A DNA stretch of 45,187 nucleotides from the NCBI GenBank assembly GCA_949299935.1, contig CASGCE010000011.1, positions 1 to 45,187 on the forward strand, read 5' to 3'. The translations under genes were made by a program, and so were the position numbers. Below the pieces are notes generated by a model. It saw only the letters and a program-made list of their open reading frames with translations, had not been told where the DNA came from and made no database searches. Origin of the DNA: an uncultured bacterium (GTDB taxonomy: Bacteria; Cyanobacteriota; Vampirovibrionia; Gastranaerophilales; Gastranaerophilaceae). This document shows positions 1 to 8,323 of this stretch, in pieces (the first letter of the stretch is position 1; every line of letters starts with the position of its first letter).

Positions 1-1110
1 GATAAATTCTTATCTGACGAAAAGTTACATAACAATGAAAATTTGGCTGCTATTTTTTGTGATATTCTAGCTTCCACAGACACACCCGAACGAGTTAGAT
101 TGGTGGATAAATTGCTATTTGACGAAAAATTGTATAACAATAAGAATTTGATTAACGATTTTAGTGACATTCTATATCACACTAGCACTTCTGAACAATT
201 TAGATTGGTGGATAAACTGTTATCTGATGAAAAATTATATAACAACGAGAATTTAGTTAACGAGTTTGTTGGCATTCTGTATTATACCAACACTTCTGAA
301 AAATTTAAATGGGTAAATAAATTCCTAACTGATGAAAAGCAAAAGCTATATAATAATGGAGATTTTGCTGGTGTTTTGAGTGATATTCTATGTTTCACTA
401 ACACTTCCGAACGAGCTAAATTTGCGAATAAATTCTTATCTGATGAAAAATTATATAACAATGAAAATTTAGTTAAGAGACTTATTGACATCTTATCTGA
501 CACCGAAACTTCCGAAAATGCACAAATAAGAATTAATTTGATGGATAAATTCCTATCGGATGAAAGATTATACAACAATGAGAATTTAGTTGTTAATTTT
601 GGTGACATTCTATATGACACCAAAATTTATGAAGATGCACGAAGAAAAATTAATTTGATAGATAAATTTCTATCGGATGAAAAATTGTATAACAATGAAA
701 ATTTAGTCAAAAGGTTTGGTGACATTCTATATGACACCAAAACTTATGAAAATGCACAAATAAGAATTAATTTGATGGATAAATTCCTATCGGATGAAAG
801 ATTATACAACAATGAAAATTTAATTAACAAGTTTGTTGATATTCTAGTTTACCCCGACACACCCGAACGGTTAGAATTGGTAAATAAATTGTTATCGGAT
901 GAAAAAATTATATAACAATAAGAATTTAGTTAACATGTTTTGTAACATTCTAAGTTACACTAACACTTTCGCACGATTTGAATTGGTAAATAAATTGCTA
1001 TCTGATAAAAAGTTGTATAACAATGAAAATTTAGTAAAGAATTTTTGTAATATTCTACATAACACTAACATCTGCGAAGGTGCACAAATAAAAATTAATT
1101 TGCTGTACAA
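1..1110 (+). repeat. About ten tandem coding repeats of 105 or 117 bp
   Basis: DNA repeats underlie the protein repeats. Two lengths alternate: units with a four-residue insertion (QIRINL type, near 521-540, 641-660, 761-780 and 1082-1101) and units without. The stretches near 530-600 and 770-830 are almost identical, which suggests recent duplication or gene conversion within the array. Confidence 0.8.
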
Positions 1111-1129
1111 ATTTAAAAAGCTAAGTTAA
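1..1129 (+). pseudogene. Tandem-repeat protein, 5' cut by window edge and split by a +1 A frameshift
   Basis: The reading frame is open from the first base, so the true start lies outside the window. It encodes about ten imperfect repeats of 35 or 39 residues, each with a core like DKFLSDEKLYNNENLV followed by an F-DIL-T-TSE stretch. The pattern of leucines and aromatic residues suggests an all-helical solenoid, but I recognise no family. The first frame stops at 915. The next repeat continues in another frame from about 899 to 1129. The break is at 902-907, where six A occur and the equivalent place in other repeats usually has five. Restoring five A would give one continuous protein ending LYKFKKLS. 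This could be a real decayed gene, slippage at a homopolymer, or a sequencing error. No signal peptide can be assessed. Function unknown. Confidence 0.75.
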
Positions 1130-1235
1130 TGCTATAATTTTTTCAACTTTAGATGTAAATTTATGTTAATAGTCTGGCAAATTTATTTTTTACCATTTTG
1201 ATATAAAAAATGATAACAATTAAAGAAGGTATTTA

Positions 1236-1376
1236 GTGCATATATCAGCTGTAAATCTGCTTTCTGTCAAACAAATGAATTCAAATTACAATGATGTGAA
1301 AAATAACAGGAAAAATTTTTATAACACATATAAAAAATGGTTTAGGAGAGTTTTTAAAATATATCTGATACGATGA
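1236..1376 (+). CDS. Possible small protein, 46 aa
   Basis: This GTG-started ORF begins after AAAGAAGGT, a reasonable Shine-Dalgarno site about seven bases upstream. The protein begins MHISAVN, resembling the starts of three other hypothetical proteins in this window (MHVNAIN, MKVSQIN, MKVNSVE). It is rich in Asn and Lys and ends in a basic, aromatic stretch (KKWFRRVFKIYLIR). It could be a real small protein, or the N-terminal remnant of a larger one. No homology is claimed. It lies in an otherwise gene-free 330-base gap. Confidence 0.35.
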   Translation: MHISAVNLLSVKQMNSNYNDVKNNRKNFYNTYKKWFRRVFKIYLIR

Positions 1377-1411
1377 ATAATTTTATTTGTTTTGATTTTG
1401 TGCGGATAATT

Positions 1412-1440
1412 TTGACAAATGTATATGGTATTGTTATAAT
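1412..1440 (+). promoter_or_regulatory. Sigma-70-type promoter of the YGYNAQGDY repeat gene
   Basis: TTGACA (1412-1417), a 17-base spacer and TATAAT (1435-1440) match the consensus exactly. AGGAG at 1450-1454 is the ribosome binding site for the ATG at 1463. Confidence 0.85.
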
Positions 1441-1462
1441 ATGCTGATTAGGAGTAATATTT

Positions 1463-1891
1463 ATGAGATTTTTAAAATTATTTTTAGGCTTATGTACAGT
1501 AGGTTATGCGCTTTCAGCAGGTGCAGGAACAATAGATTATGGCTATAATGCACAGGGAGATTATGTTCCAAAATCAATAGGAGGTAAACAAATACAATAT
1601 GGCTATAATGCACAGGGAGATTATGTTCCAAAATCAATAGGAGATAAACAAATACAATATGGCTATAATGCACAAGGAGATTATGTTCCAAAATCAATAG
1701 GAGATAAACGAATACAATATGGCTATAATGCTCAAGGAGATTATGTTCCAAAATCAATAGGAGAAAAACAAATACAATATGGCTATAATGCACAAGGAGA
1801 TTACGTTCCAAAATCAATAGGAGGTAAACAAATACAATATGGCTATAATGCACAAGGAGATTATGTTCCGAAATCAATTGACTGGGATTAA
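1463..1891 (+). CDS. Secreted protein made of 20-residue YGYNAQGDYVPKSIG repeats
   Basis: The 142-residue product starts with a signal-peptide-like stretch (residues 1 to about 22, MRFLKLFLGL... ending SAGAG). The rest is six repeats of a 20-residue unit, core YGYNAQGDYVPKSIG followed by a variable G/D/E-K-Q/R-I-Q linker; the last is truncated to SIDWD. Tyr/Gly-rich short repeats of this kind are common in surface-exposed or beta-forming proteins, but no family is recognised and no catalytic motif is visible. A consensus promoter and strong RBS suggest high expression. The ORF on the opposite strand through the same repeats is a mirror artefact. Function unknown; export is inferred from the N-terminus only. 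Confidence 0.8.
   Translation: MRFLKLFLGLCTVGYALSAGAGTIDYGYNAQGDYVPKSIGGKQIQYGYNAQGDYVPKSIGDKQIQYGYNAQGDYVPKSIGDKRIQYGYNAQGDYVPKSIGEKQIQYGYNAQGDYVPKSIGGKQIQYGYNAQGDYVPKSIDWD
1538..1891 (+). repeat. 60-bp in-frame tandem repeat, 5.9 copies
   Basis: Units begin at 1538, 1598, 1658, 1718, 1778 and 1838 and differ at only a few positions, mostly in the GGTAAACAA/GATAAACAA/GAAAAACAA linker codons. A period of exactly 60 bases keeps the frame, so gain or loss of units would change protein length only. Confidence 0.95.
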
Positions 1892-2062
1892 CCTATTGAA
1901 TTATAATCCTATCTATATTTGTGATTTAAAAAAATAGCAGCCAGATTAAAGACTTCATGACAAAAAAGAGATGAAGCTGTTACAAAAAATAATTATTATA
2001 TAAAATTATATTACAGAATTTTCAATCTAACTTCAAAATTGCAAAAAACCTTATGTAAATAC

Positions 2063-2457
2063 TGGAGACGGTGGGACTCGAACCCACGTCCAAAATGGAC
2101 CAATATAAGCCTCTACGAGTGTAGATACTTATTCTCTCGACAAATTCAGGAAAGTATCACCACCCTTAAATTTGTCAGAGTACTTTTTGCGGAAGTACAT
2201 AACCTTCAATGGTAATCTTGATATGCCTACCATTATCAGCATACTGCATCTTGCATAGTGGACCCCGATAGCCGGCAAGATGGGCTATTGGAGTGGCTGA
2301 CTGCTATTATGCAGCTAGAGCATTGGCTGCTCTAGAAAAATCAGCTTTGATTACGTTGTTTTTAGCATTTAATTTGCTTAGCTCGTTGATGACCGAGAAC
2401 AGCGCTCGGACTCGCAACTCATATTAATCAAGCATCCTGTCAAATCCTGACGTCCCC
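2063..2457 (-). ncRNA. ssrA: tmRNA (transfer-messenger RNA)
   Basis: On the minus strand the molecule begins GGGGACGUCAGGAUUUGACA and ends in a tRNA-like T arm and acceptor strand (GGGUUCGAGUCCCACCGUCUCC plus discriminator A at 2063), which pairs with the 5' GGGGAC. CCA is not encoded. The tag frame runs from 2366 to 2307 and reads AKNNVIKADFSRAANALAA followed by UAA, with the usual ALAA protease-recognition end. About 395 nt, a one-piece tmRNA. It rescues stalled ribosomes together with SmpB, which is not encoded here. Confidence 0.95.
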
Positions 2458-2688
2458 ATATTTTCAATGTTCGTATTTACATTATAACTTTAAGTATTCA
2501 GATTTCAAGTTTTTTAGGTTTGTTACGTAATGTAAATTAATATTCAGATTGTGTTCAAATCCAGATATATTATCTATTTCAAAGAACAACAAACGACGAT
2601 TTAAAAATTTATTTTAAAGAAAATATTATATTATGTCGTTATTAGGGTATATGAAGGTTATAATGGTTTTAATATGAAAGGAGAATTT

Positions 2689-4365
2689 ATGTACAATTCA
2701 GATAATTTCGACAGAGGATATTTAATGGGAAATAAGGGCTTACAAAAAACAAACAACGATGTTGAAATTCCTCCGGAGATGCAAGCTGAAATGGATAGGG
2801 CTATTGAAGCAGCTAAAGTTGTCAGGGATAATGAAGTACTTGCAAGTGGGTTAAGCGGTAATAATAAAAAGGATTTATCCAAAGGTGTTACCATACAAGG
2901 TAACGAGACTGACAAAATTAATCTGGGTAATGGAATAACTAAGATTACAAATTCGGATGGAACTATTGAATATGAATTAGATTATGCTAAGGGTTATGAT
3001 GGTTCTGCCCAGATGTTTGCCGAAGGAACTAAAGTAACAATTTTAAATGCACCTGAAGCACCTAAAAAGAATTTTCTGCAAAAAGTTGGGGATATACTTA
3101 CCTCCATTAACGAATGGGGAAATCGTGCAAGTGGTGGTAACATCAAGAAACTTGGCAGTGGCGCTGCATCATTAACTGGTACGGTAGTTGCAGCTACAGT
3201 CGGACCATCTGTAATTAATGTTGCGGCTGCGGCCGGTTTAGCTTCACTTGCAAGTTGTACCAAAAAAGATTTGGCTGAACCTACTATTGTAAATGTTTCT
3301 ACAACTAATAAAGCAATGGTGGATTATGTTGTTAATTATCTTAATGATCCTAATAATGAACTGGGTTTTATACCTGAAACTTCTGATGGAGTAAGTTTTG
3401 AATATTTATACGATTATAATCCGCAAAATGATTTTGTAAGACCGTATATTAAAATTGGTGATGACATAAAGTTATATATTAATACAAACCCCTTACAAAA
3501 TTTAACAACTGGTAATATAGTAAACTATATTGATATAATTGGTGATGAATTAGTTACTAATGACGGTGTTCAGTACAATTTTGAAGCTGATGGAAATGAT
3601 GCAAATGTTATTTTTTCCAACGGATTGATTCATACCGTTGGAGAAGATATTTCTATTGATAAAGAGGGAACAACAGCATCGTTATACGCATTACTTGGCA
3701 GTGCAGGCTTTGTCATGCCGGAACAAGAATCCCAGATTATAATGAATCTGGAAGCAAATGAAGGTTCATATGGCAATGGTGCTCCGGGTTTTGCAATGGA
3801 GGTTGTTACTCCGGCAAAGATTAATGATATTACTAACGGTAATCCTGTTATAAAAGGTAATGTCGGTACGTATAATTTTGAAGGCAAGGCAGAGAAAGTT
3901 GAAGCTGAAAAGTATCAACTTGAGGCTAATGGTCAGACAAAAATGAATGCTGCAGGCGGTATTCATATATCAAATAATGATGGTGAAGAAATTTATATGC
4001 AGTATGAAGAAGGTTTTGACTTGCAGTCTGCTTGGGATGAACCCGGCATGGATTATAATATATATGACGGTATTGTGGTTTATGTAAAAGAGCAAGGTTC
4101 CAATTTATATAAGGAAAAATACATTATGTCAAAATTTGATGATACTCGAACTGATATCGGTCTTATTGATAGAGAAAACGGTACAACTCTTCAAAACTAT
4201 CCCAGCAGTATTAATACATTCGACACTAAAGGTGCTGTAGAAGCTGAAAACTATTACTTAGAAAAACAAAAGAATCTTCGTGAAGCTTATGAAAAAGCGG
4301 ATGAAAATTTCAGATATCTTATGCAATGGCACTTTGAAGCTAATGCTGAGGTAACCATAGAATAA
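2689..4365 (+). CDS. Large hypothetical surface-type protein with internal hydrophobic segment and LASC motif
   Basis: I chose the ATG at 2689 (558 aa) over 2674, because AGGAG at 2679-2683 lies inside the longer version and is well spaced for 2689. The first 155 residues are hydrophilic, without a signal peptide. Residues about 159-189 are small and hydrophobic (SLTGTVV...VINVAAAAGLASLASC), ending in a lipobox-like LASC at Cys190 followed by TKKD. The 370-residue remainder is acidic, rich in Asn, Asp, Gly and Tyr. A lipobox this far from the N-terminus is not a standard lipoprotein signal, so the segment may be a membrane anchor. A possible -10 (TATAAT, 2659-2664) lies upstream. The minus-strand gene at 4842-5714 has the same hydrophobic-then-SC plan. 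Family unknown. Confidence 0.75.
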   Translation: MYNSDNFDRGYLMGNKGLQKTNNDVEIPPEMQAEMDRAIEAAKVVRDNEVLASGLSGNNKKDLSKGVTIQGNETDKINLGNGITKITNSDGTIEYELDYAKGYDGSAQMFAEGTKVTILNAPEAPKKNFLQKVGDILTSINEWGNRASGGNIKKLGSGAASLTGTVVAATVGPSVINVAAAAGLASLASCTKKDLAEPTIVNVSTTNKAMVDYVVNYLNDPNNELGFIPETSDGVSFEYLYDYNPQNDFVRPYIKIGDDIKLYINTNPLQNLTTGNIVNYIDIIGDELVTNDGVQYNFEADGNDANVIFSNGLIHTVGEDISIDKEGTTASLYALLGSAGFVMPEQESQIIMNLEANEGSYGNGAPGFAMEVVTPAKINDITNGNPVIKGNVGTYNFEGKAEKVEAEKYQLEANGQTKMNAAGGIHISNNDGEEIYMQYEEGFDLQSAWDEPGMDYNIYDGIVVYVKEQGSNLYKEKYIMSKFDDTRTDIGLIDRENGTTLQNYPSSINTFDTKGAVEAENYYLEKQKNLREAYEKADENFRYLMQWHFEANAEVTIE

Positions 4366-4389
4366 AAAAGCCCATAAAGGGCTTTTTTT
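4364..4389 (+). terminator. Rho-independent terminator
   Basis: AAGCCC, a five-base loop and GGGCTT followed by a run of T, directly after the stop codon of the gene ending at 4365. Confidence 0.9.
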
Positions 4390-4393
4390 ATGT

Positions 4394-4399
4394 TATAAT
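4394..4399 (+). promoter_or_regulatory. -10 box of a probable leaderless transcript
   Basis: TATAAT is followed by six bases and then the ATG at 4406. There is no room for a ribosome binding site, so transcription probably starts at or next to the start codon. Confidence 0.7.
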
Positions 4400-4405
4400 T
4401 CTATT

Positions 4406-4810
4406 ATGAAAAAAACTTTAGCTCAATTCATCAGAGAAAAAAGAGAGAATCTGGGATTTTCTCCTAGGGGTTTGGCAGAAAAATCAAATTTAAGTTTGGC
4501 ATTGATTGAAGATATTGAAGCTGGAAAAGAATTATTTTTAGCTGTAACCGTCAGACAAAATTTGGCAAAAGGACTAAAATGTCATCCTGAGGAAATTAGA
4601 AGGCTTGAAAAGGATTTCAGGAACGATTTTGTTCCGATTAAAGTTATAGATAGTTTAAAAGAATTAATTTTAAGCGGAGCAAGAGGACTCAATTGTCCTA
4701 AATGCGGTGCGCCTTTAGCTTGTAAAGTTGAGCGTATGTACGATTTAGAAGATAAACTCGTTTTACATCCAAAAGCTCATTGTACAAAATGTGTTTTTCA
4801 AATCCACTAA
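4406..4810 (+). CDS. XRE-type helix-turn-helix protein with C-terminal zinc ribbon
   Basis: 134 residues. Residues about 4-60 form an HTH_3/XRE-like domain (TLAQFIREKRENLGFSPRGL, then the recognition-helix region SLALIEDIEAGKE). A linker follows, then a zinc-ribbon-like pair, Cys97-x2-Cys100 (CPKCGAP) and Cys126-x2-Cys129 (CTKC). The fusion suggests a DNA-binding regulator with a structural zinc site; the target is unknown. It has its own TATAAT six bases before the ATG, so it is probably leaderless and transcribed independently of the upstream gene, which ends in a terminator. It converges on the gene at 4842. Domain assignment is by motif only. Confidence 0.8.
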   Translation: MKKTLAQFIREKRENLGFSPRGLAEKSNLSLALIEDIEAGKELFLAVTVRQNLAKGLKCHPEEIRRLEKDFRNDFVPIKVIDSLKELILSGARGLNCPKCGAPLACKVERMYDLEDKLVLHPKAHCTKCVFQIH

Positions 4811-4830
4811 AAAACACCCTATTGGGTGCT
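4809..4830 (-). terminator. Terminator of the 4842-5714 gene
   Basis: Read on the minus strand: CACCC, loop AATA, GGGTG, then six T. It lies between convergent genes and may also weakly end the plus-strand transcript. Confidence 0.75.
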
Positions 4831-4841
4831 TATTAGTTAAT

Positions 4842-5714
4842 TTATTCAGATTTTTTGTTACCTTCCAATATATCAGCTATTTCATCTTTAGTAATTGCCT
4901 TACCTGAAACTTCAATGTAGTGGTCTTCTGTTGGAGGATTTGTTTCATTACCTGGGGATAAAAATCCTACCAAAAGTACATTTTCCCCATATTTTTGTTT
5001 ATCTAAATAGCCTCTGCCCACGACACCTTTTTGTACATATTTGTTAAAGTTTTCACCGGAGGTTGCTTTCGGATACACATAGATTGAATCTTTACCATTT
5101 GAATGTGCAAATGTTTTAAGTCCATCTTCATCAAACATTAAACCACCGACGTAATCATCTTCGGTACCATCGAGTTTTACAATAGTAACATCTCCGGGAT
5201 TTACCTTTGTAATTTTTATATCACTTTCCAAACCATTATCAACAACATGTTTATAATGAGTTTCATTTTCTGTTGATGACGGAACATCCAATTCTATATA
5301 TTCAGGCTGATCATATTCCCACTGTCTTTTGCCTTCTGCATATCCTAAGGCTTTATCCGTGTAATCTCCGTTCACACTATCAATAGGTATTGCTAAATAA
5401 TCATTTCCCCATCTAAGAAGTGAATCTTGAACATCCCAATCAATAGTATTTTCATCATTATTCGGAGGGCATGGCGGGTAGACTATTTCCACCGCAGCAT
5501 GTGCACTGACTTCAATTTTGTCACAAGATGTAGGAAGTGTTGCTATCGGAACCAAAAAAAGTGCTGCTGCTATAGGCCCTGATAATTTGCTCATATAACC
5601 TTCAGATGACTGAGGTTGAGGATATTGAATTTCAGAATTTTTCTTTGCTGCTTTTTTTTCTTTTCTGCCTTCAAAATTCAGATTACTGAAAGAGTTTATT
5701 GCGTTTACATGCAT
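4842..5714 (-). CDS. Hypothetical membrane/surface protein with N-terminal NFEGRK motif
   Basis: 290 residues. The ATG at 5714 follows AGGAGG eight bases upstream. The protein begins MHVNAINSFSNLNFEGRK and is basic up to residue 30. A hydrophobic segment follows at about 46-63 (GPIAAALFLVPIATLPTS) with Cys64 directly after it (SCDK). The remaining 225 residues are acidic and rich in aromatic residues. The same hydrophobic-then-Cys plan occurs in the protein at 2689-4365. The start motif is shared in looser form with the genes at 11534, 22845 and possibly 1236. Export is inferred from the hydrophobic segment; no enzyme motif is seen. Confidence 0.75.
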   Translation of the reverse strand: MHVNAINSFSNLNFEGRKEKKAAKKNSEIQYPQPQSSEGYMSKLSGPIAAALFLVPIATLPTSCDKIEVSAHAAVEIVYPPCPPNNDENTIDWDVQDSLLRWGNDYLAIPIDSVNGDYTDKALGYAEGKRQWEYDQPEYIELDVPSSTENETHYKHVVDNGLESDIKITKVNPGDVTIVKLDGTEDDYVGGLMFDEDGLKTFAHSNGKDSIYVYPKATSGENFNKYVQKGVVGRGYLDKQKYGENVLLVGFLSPGNETNPPTEDHYIEVSGKAITKDEIADILEGNKKSE

Positions 5715-5806
5715 ACTTGAAGCCTCCTATCAGACTATATTAAAAACAAACACAAAAATACTTGCTAATTATTAAAACTGACCTTTACATTTATTTACAA
5801 TATAAA

Positions 5807-6823
5807 CTATTGCTGTGCAAGTTTTTCTCTGACGAGTTTTTCGATTTCGTTCAAAACGTCAGGATTAGCGGAAAGGAATTCTTTTGCCTTATCTCTGCCC
5901 TGACCTAATTTTTCATCATTAAAGCTAAACCATGCACCTGATTTTTTAACTATATCGAGGTTTACTGCCACATCAAGGATGTTGCCGATTTTGCAAATAC
6001 CTTTACCAAATATAATATCGAACTCAGCTGTTCTAAAAGGCGGGGCGACTTTATTTTTTAAAACTCTTACTCTAACATGGTTACCGACGTCGCCTTCTTC
6101 TCCTTTTAAGCCCTCAACTCGTTTAATTTCCATACGAACGCTTGCATAATACTTCAAAGCGTTTCCTCCGGTTGTTGTTTCAGGGTTTCCATACATAACA
6201 CCAATTTTCATACGCAATTGGTTTATAAATATCACGGTGGTATTTGTCTTTCCTATTACTCCGGTAAGTTTTCGCAGAGCTTTTGACATCAAACGAGCCT
6301 GTAAGCCCATTTGTTGATCCTCCATGGATCCTTCAATTTCTGCTTTTGGTACAAGCGCAGCGACCGAATCCACTACAACAACATCAACTGCACCTGATCT
6401 TACGAGTTCTTCAGTTATATCAAGAGCTTGTTCACCCGTATCGGGTTGTGAAATTAACAAATCATCAATTTGAACTCCCAAATTTTTAGCATATTCAGGA
6501 TCAAGGGCATGCTCTGCATCAACAAATGCTGCAATACCTCCTCGTTTTTGGCATTCCGCTACAATATGCTGTGCTAAAGTTGTTTTACCTGAGCTTTCCG
6601 GACCATATATTTCTATAATACGTCCACGCGGTATGCCTCCAATACCAAGTGCTACGTCAAGCGCCAATGCACCGGTCGGAATCGCATCGACATTTACGGT
6701 GGCTTTATCGCCCAGCTTCATTATTGAACCTTTACCGAAATCTTTTTCAATTTTTTCTATGGCTAGCTTTAACGCTTTATTTCGTTCTTCTGTATTTGTT
6801 GTTAATTCTTCTTTTACAACCAT
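5807..6823 (-). CDS. recA: Recombinase RecA
   Basis: 338 residues, near the usual RecA length of about 340-355. Walker A is GPESSGKTT at residues 74-82. The [16 protein letters not shown] and [20 protein letters not shown] regions (Walker B and L2) are all present and well conserved. RecA forms ATP-dependent filaments on single-stranded DNA for homologous recombination and triggers the SOS response. The gene starts 19 bases after a MerR-like coiled-coil gene on the same strand and is probably cotranscribed with it. The C-terminal acidic tail is short. No recognisable LexA box was seen upstream. Confidence 0.98.
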   Translation of the reverse strand: MVVKEELTTNTEERNKALKLAIEKIEKDFGKGSIMKLGDKATVNVDAIPTGALALDVALGIGGIPRGRIIEIYGPESSGKTTLAQHIVAECQKRGGIAAFVDAEHALDPEYAKNLGVQIDDLLISQPDTGEQALDITEELVRSGAVDVVVVDSVAALVPKAEIEGSMEDQQMGLQARLMSKALRKLTGVIGKTNTTVIFINQLRMKIGVMYGNPETTTGGNALKYYASVRMEIKRVEGLKGEEGDVGNHVRVRVLKNKVAPPFRTAEFDIIFGKGICKIGNILDVAVNLDIVKKSGAWFSFNDEKLGQGRDKAKEFLSANPDVLNEIEKLVREKLAQQ

Positions 6824-6842
6824 TATTAATTCCTCTTTACTC

Positions 6843-7313
6843 TCAAATATGGCGTTCTTTCTTCTTATACAAACCTAATCCTACGTGTTTGTAGCTATTT
6901 AAATCATTTTTTACCTGATATAATTCCTTGTTTAAATCAATAATTTTTTGTTTTAAGGTTTCATTATCTGTTTTACAGCGGATAAGCTCTACTACAACTT
7001 CATCCATACCTTCAAGTTTTTCATCTATAATTTTGGAGATTTTATTTCCCAAGTTATTTTCCATGTTTTTCAAAGAAGTTAGTATGCTTGCTATAGCTGA
7101 AGGGGGTTTTTCCACGGGATATGCTGTTGTTTTTTGTGCCTGAATTTCCCTTAAATGTTTAACTTCATCATATGAAAAATATGTTTGACCTTTTGCATTT
7201 TTTTTAGGCAAAATAGATGCCCGTCTGCAAAGATCAACAATTTCTTTATTGTCTGCATTAAGGATGTTTCTTACCTGTTGCGGTGATAAAGTTTTAACTC
7301 CTGTGTCTTCCAT
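6843..7313 (-). CDS. MerR-like HTH protein with coiled coil, upstream of recA
   Basis: 156 residues. The N-terminal part (about 8-60) has a MerR-type winged-helix pattern: [20 protein letters not shown], then a wing with [13 protein letters not shown]. Residues about 80-140 are predicted coiled coil with many Leu, Ile, Lys and Glu ([32 protein letters not shown]). No effector-binding domain is visible. It may be a transcription or chromosome-associated factor; its position 19 bases before recA suggests a shared operon. A TATAAT at 7346-7341 (minus) may be its -10 box. The regulatory target is unknown. Confidence 0.7.
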   Translation of the reverse strand: MEDTGVKTLSPQQVRNILNADNKEIVDLCRRASILPKKNAKGQTYFSYDEVKHLREIQAQKTTAYPVEKPPSAIASILTSLKNMENNLGNKISKIIDEKLEGMDEVVVELIRCKTDNETLKQKIIDLNKELYQVKNDLNSYKHVGLGLYKKKERHI

Positions 7314-7340
7314 TTTTTTGTATCCCTCAAGTTTTCCCCA

Positions 7341-7346
7341 ATTATA
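7341..7346 (-). promoter_or_regulatory. Possible -10 box of the MerR-like/recA operon
   Basis: TATAAT on the minus strand, 27 bases before the ATG at 7313. No clear -35 match is seen at the best spacing. Confidence 0.45.
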
Positions 7347-7434
7347 TTCTATTAAATTTGCGAAAAAAAGACAAATAATTAAGTATTTTCTTGTTACATC
7401 ACTTAATAAACTCTTAAATTATCTTTACATAACA

Positions 7435-7457
7435 AAAAAGCCCGAATTTCGGGCTTT
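7435..7457 (-). terminator. Terminator downstream of rpmB
   Basis: A near-perfect inverted repeat, AAAAGCCCGAA with TTCGGGCTTTT, followed on the minus strand by T residues. It sits between rpmB and the MerR-like gene's promoter. Confidence 0.9.
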
Positions 7458-7480
7458 TACTTTGTTTAACATTTTGGAAC

Positions 7481-7672
7481 CTATAATGCCTTTTGTACTT
7501 TTCCTGCTCGAAGGCATGATGTACATACTTTAATTCTTTTTGTTTGACCGTTAACAACGGCTTTTACCGTTTGCAAATTAGGTTCTTGAGTGTGTACAAT
7601 TTGCTTATGCGAAAACGTCAATTTCGCTGCTTTAATCGGTTTTTTCCCGCAAATTTCACATTGTTTTGACAT
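7481..7672 (-). CDS. rpmB: 50S ribosomal protein L28
   Basis: 63 residues, the usual size for bacterial L28. It starts MSKQCEICGKKP, has the central FSHKQIVHTQEPNLQTVK motif, and ends in the VCTSCLRAGKVQK region. Cys5/Cys8 and the CTSC pair form a C+ (zinc-binding type) pattern. It is a structural protein of the large ribosomal subunit. It stands alone, followed by a strong terminator. Confidence 0.96.
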   Translation of the reverse strand: MSKQCEICGKKPIKAAKLTFSHKQIVHTQEPNLQTVKAVVNGQTKRIKVCTSCLRAGKVQKAL

Positions 7673-7753
7673 AATTTTATTCCTTTTCTAGCTAGTTGTG
7701 TAATTTAATAATATATTAAAAATTTAAATAATCAAGGGGCATGTTAAATTAGA

Positions 7754-8323
7754 TTAACGTATTTTCCTACCCAAAGATAACCCTGCAGGGAGGTTAAGAA
7801 CTACATTTTCATAATTTGAATGATTATTTATCGCATCGATAAAATTCTGAGTTTTTTCTTTATGGGAAAGAACATTATCACAACATATGAAGCCGCCTGC
7901 TTTCATATGTGAATCAAGGAGATTAAAATAATCAATGTATTCTTTTTTGTTTGCGTCTATAAATGCAAAATCTATAATGCAGTTCTTTGGCAATTCTTTC
8001 AAAATATCACAAGCTGAGCCTTGAACTATTGTTATTATATCATCAATTCCGCAGGCCTTAAAATTTTGATATGCAATTGAAAATCTTTTTTCCCAAAATT
8101 CAATGGTAGTAAGACGGCCGCCCGTTTCTTTAAGGGCTTTACCTATCCAAATCCCGGAATATCCGTTTGATGTACCAATTTCGAGTACATTTTTACTGTC
8201 GGCATATTTTATAAGTGTATACAGAAATTCTCCGGTTACCCTTGAAATATTCCAGAAATTTTTCTGTGTTTTTTCCAGTGAATGTAAAACATCTTCTGTG
8301 ATTTTATCAAAATATTCTTTCAT
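7754..8323 (-). CDS. SAM-dependent O-methyltransferase (COG4122 / CCoAOMT-like family)
   Basis: 189 residues. Motif I, VLEIGTSNGYSG, is at about 46-57. The family signature FIDANKKEYIDYFN includes the metal-binding Asp, and GGFICCDNVL supplies the following D-N. These match the divalent-metal-dependent class. The substrate cannot be told from sequence: caffeoyl-CoA-like, catechol or tRNA-wobble (TrmR-like) substrates all occur in this family. The start ATG overlaps the stop codon of the upstream beta-propeller gene by four bases, so translation is probably coupled at the end of the grpE-dnaJ operon. Confidence 0.88.
   Translation of the reverse strand: MKEYFDKITEDVLHSLEKTQKNFWNISRVTGEFLYTLIKYADSKNVLEIGTSNGYSGIWIGKALKETGGRLTTIEFWEKRFSIAYQNFKACGIDDIITIVQGSACDILKELPKNCIIDFAFIDANKKEYIDYFNLLDSHMKAGGFICCDNVLSHKEKTQNFIDAINNHSNYENVVLNLPAGLSLGRKIR

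Noticed and set aside
1-1129. CRISPR array
   Set aside because: The repeats are long, imperfect and coding, with no spacer pattern.
1461-1877. Minus-strand ORF with ILEHNLLVHYSHIVFVYLLL repeats
   Set aside because: It is the mirror of the 60-bp repeats of the real plus-strand gene, which has a signal peptide, consensus promoter and RBS.
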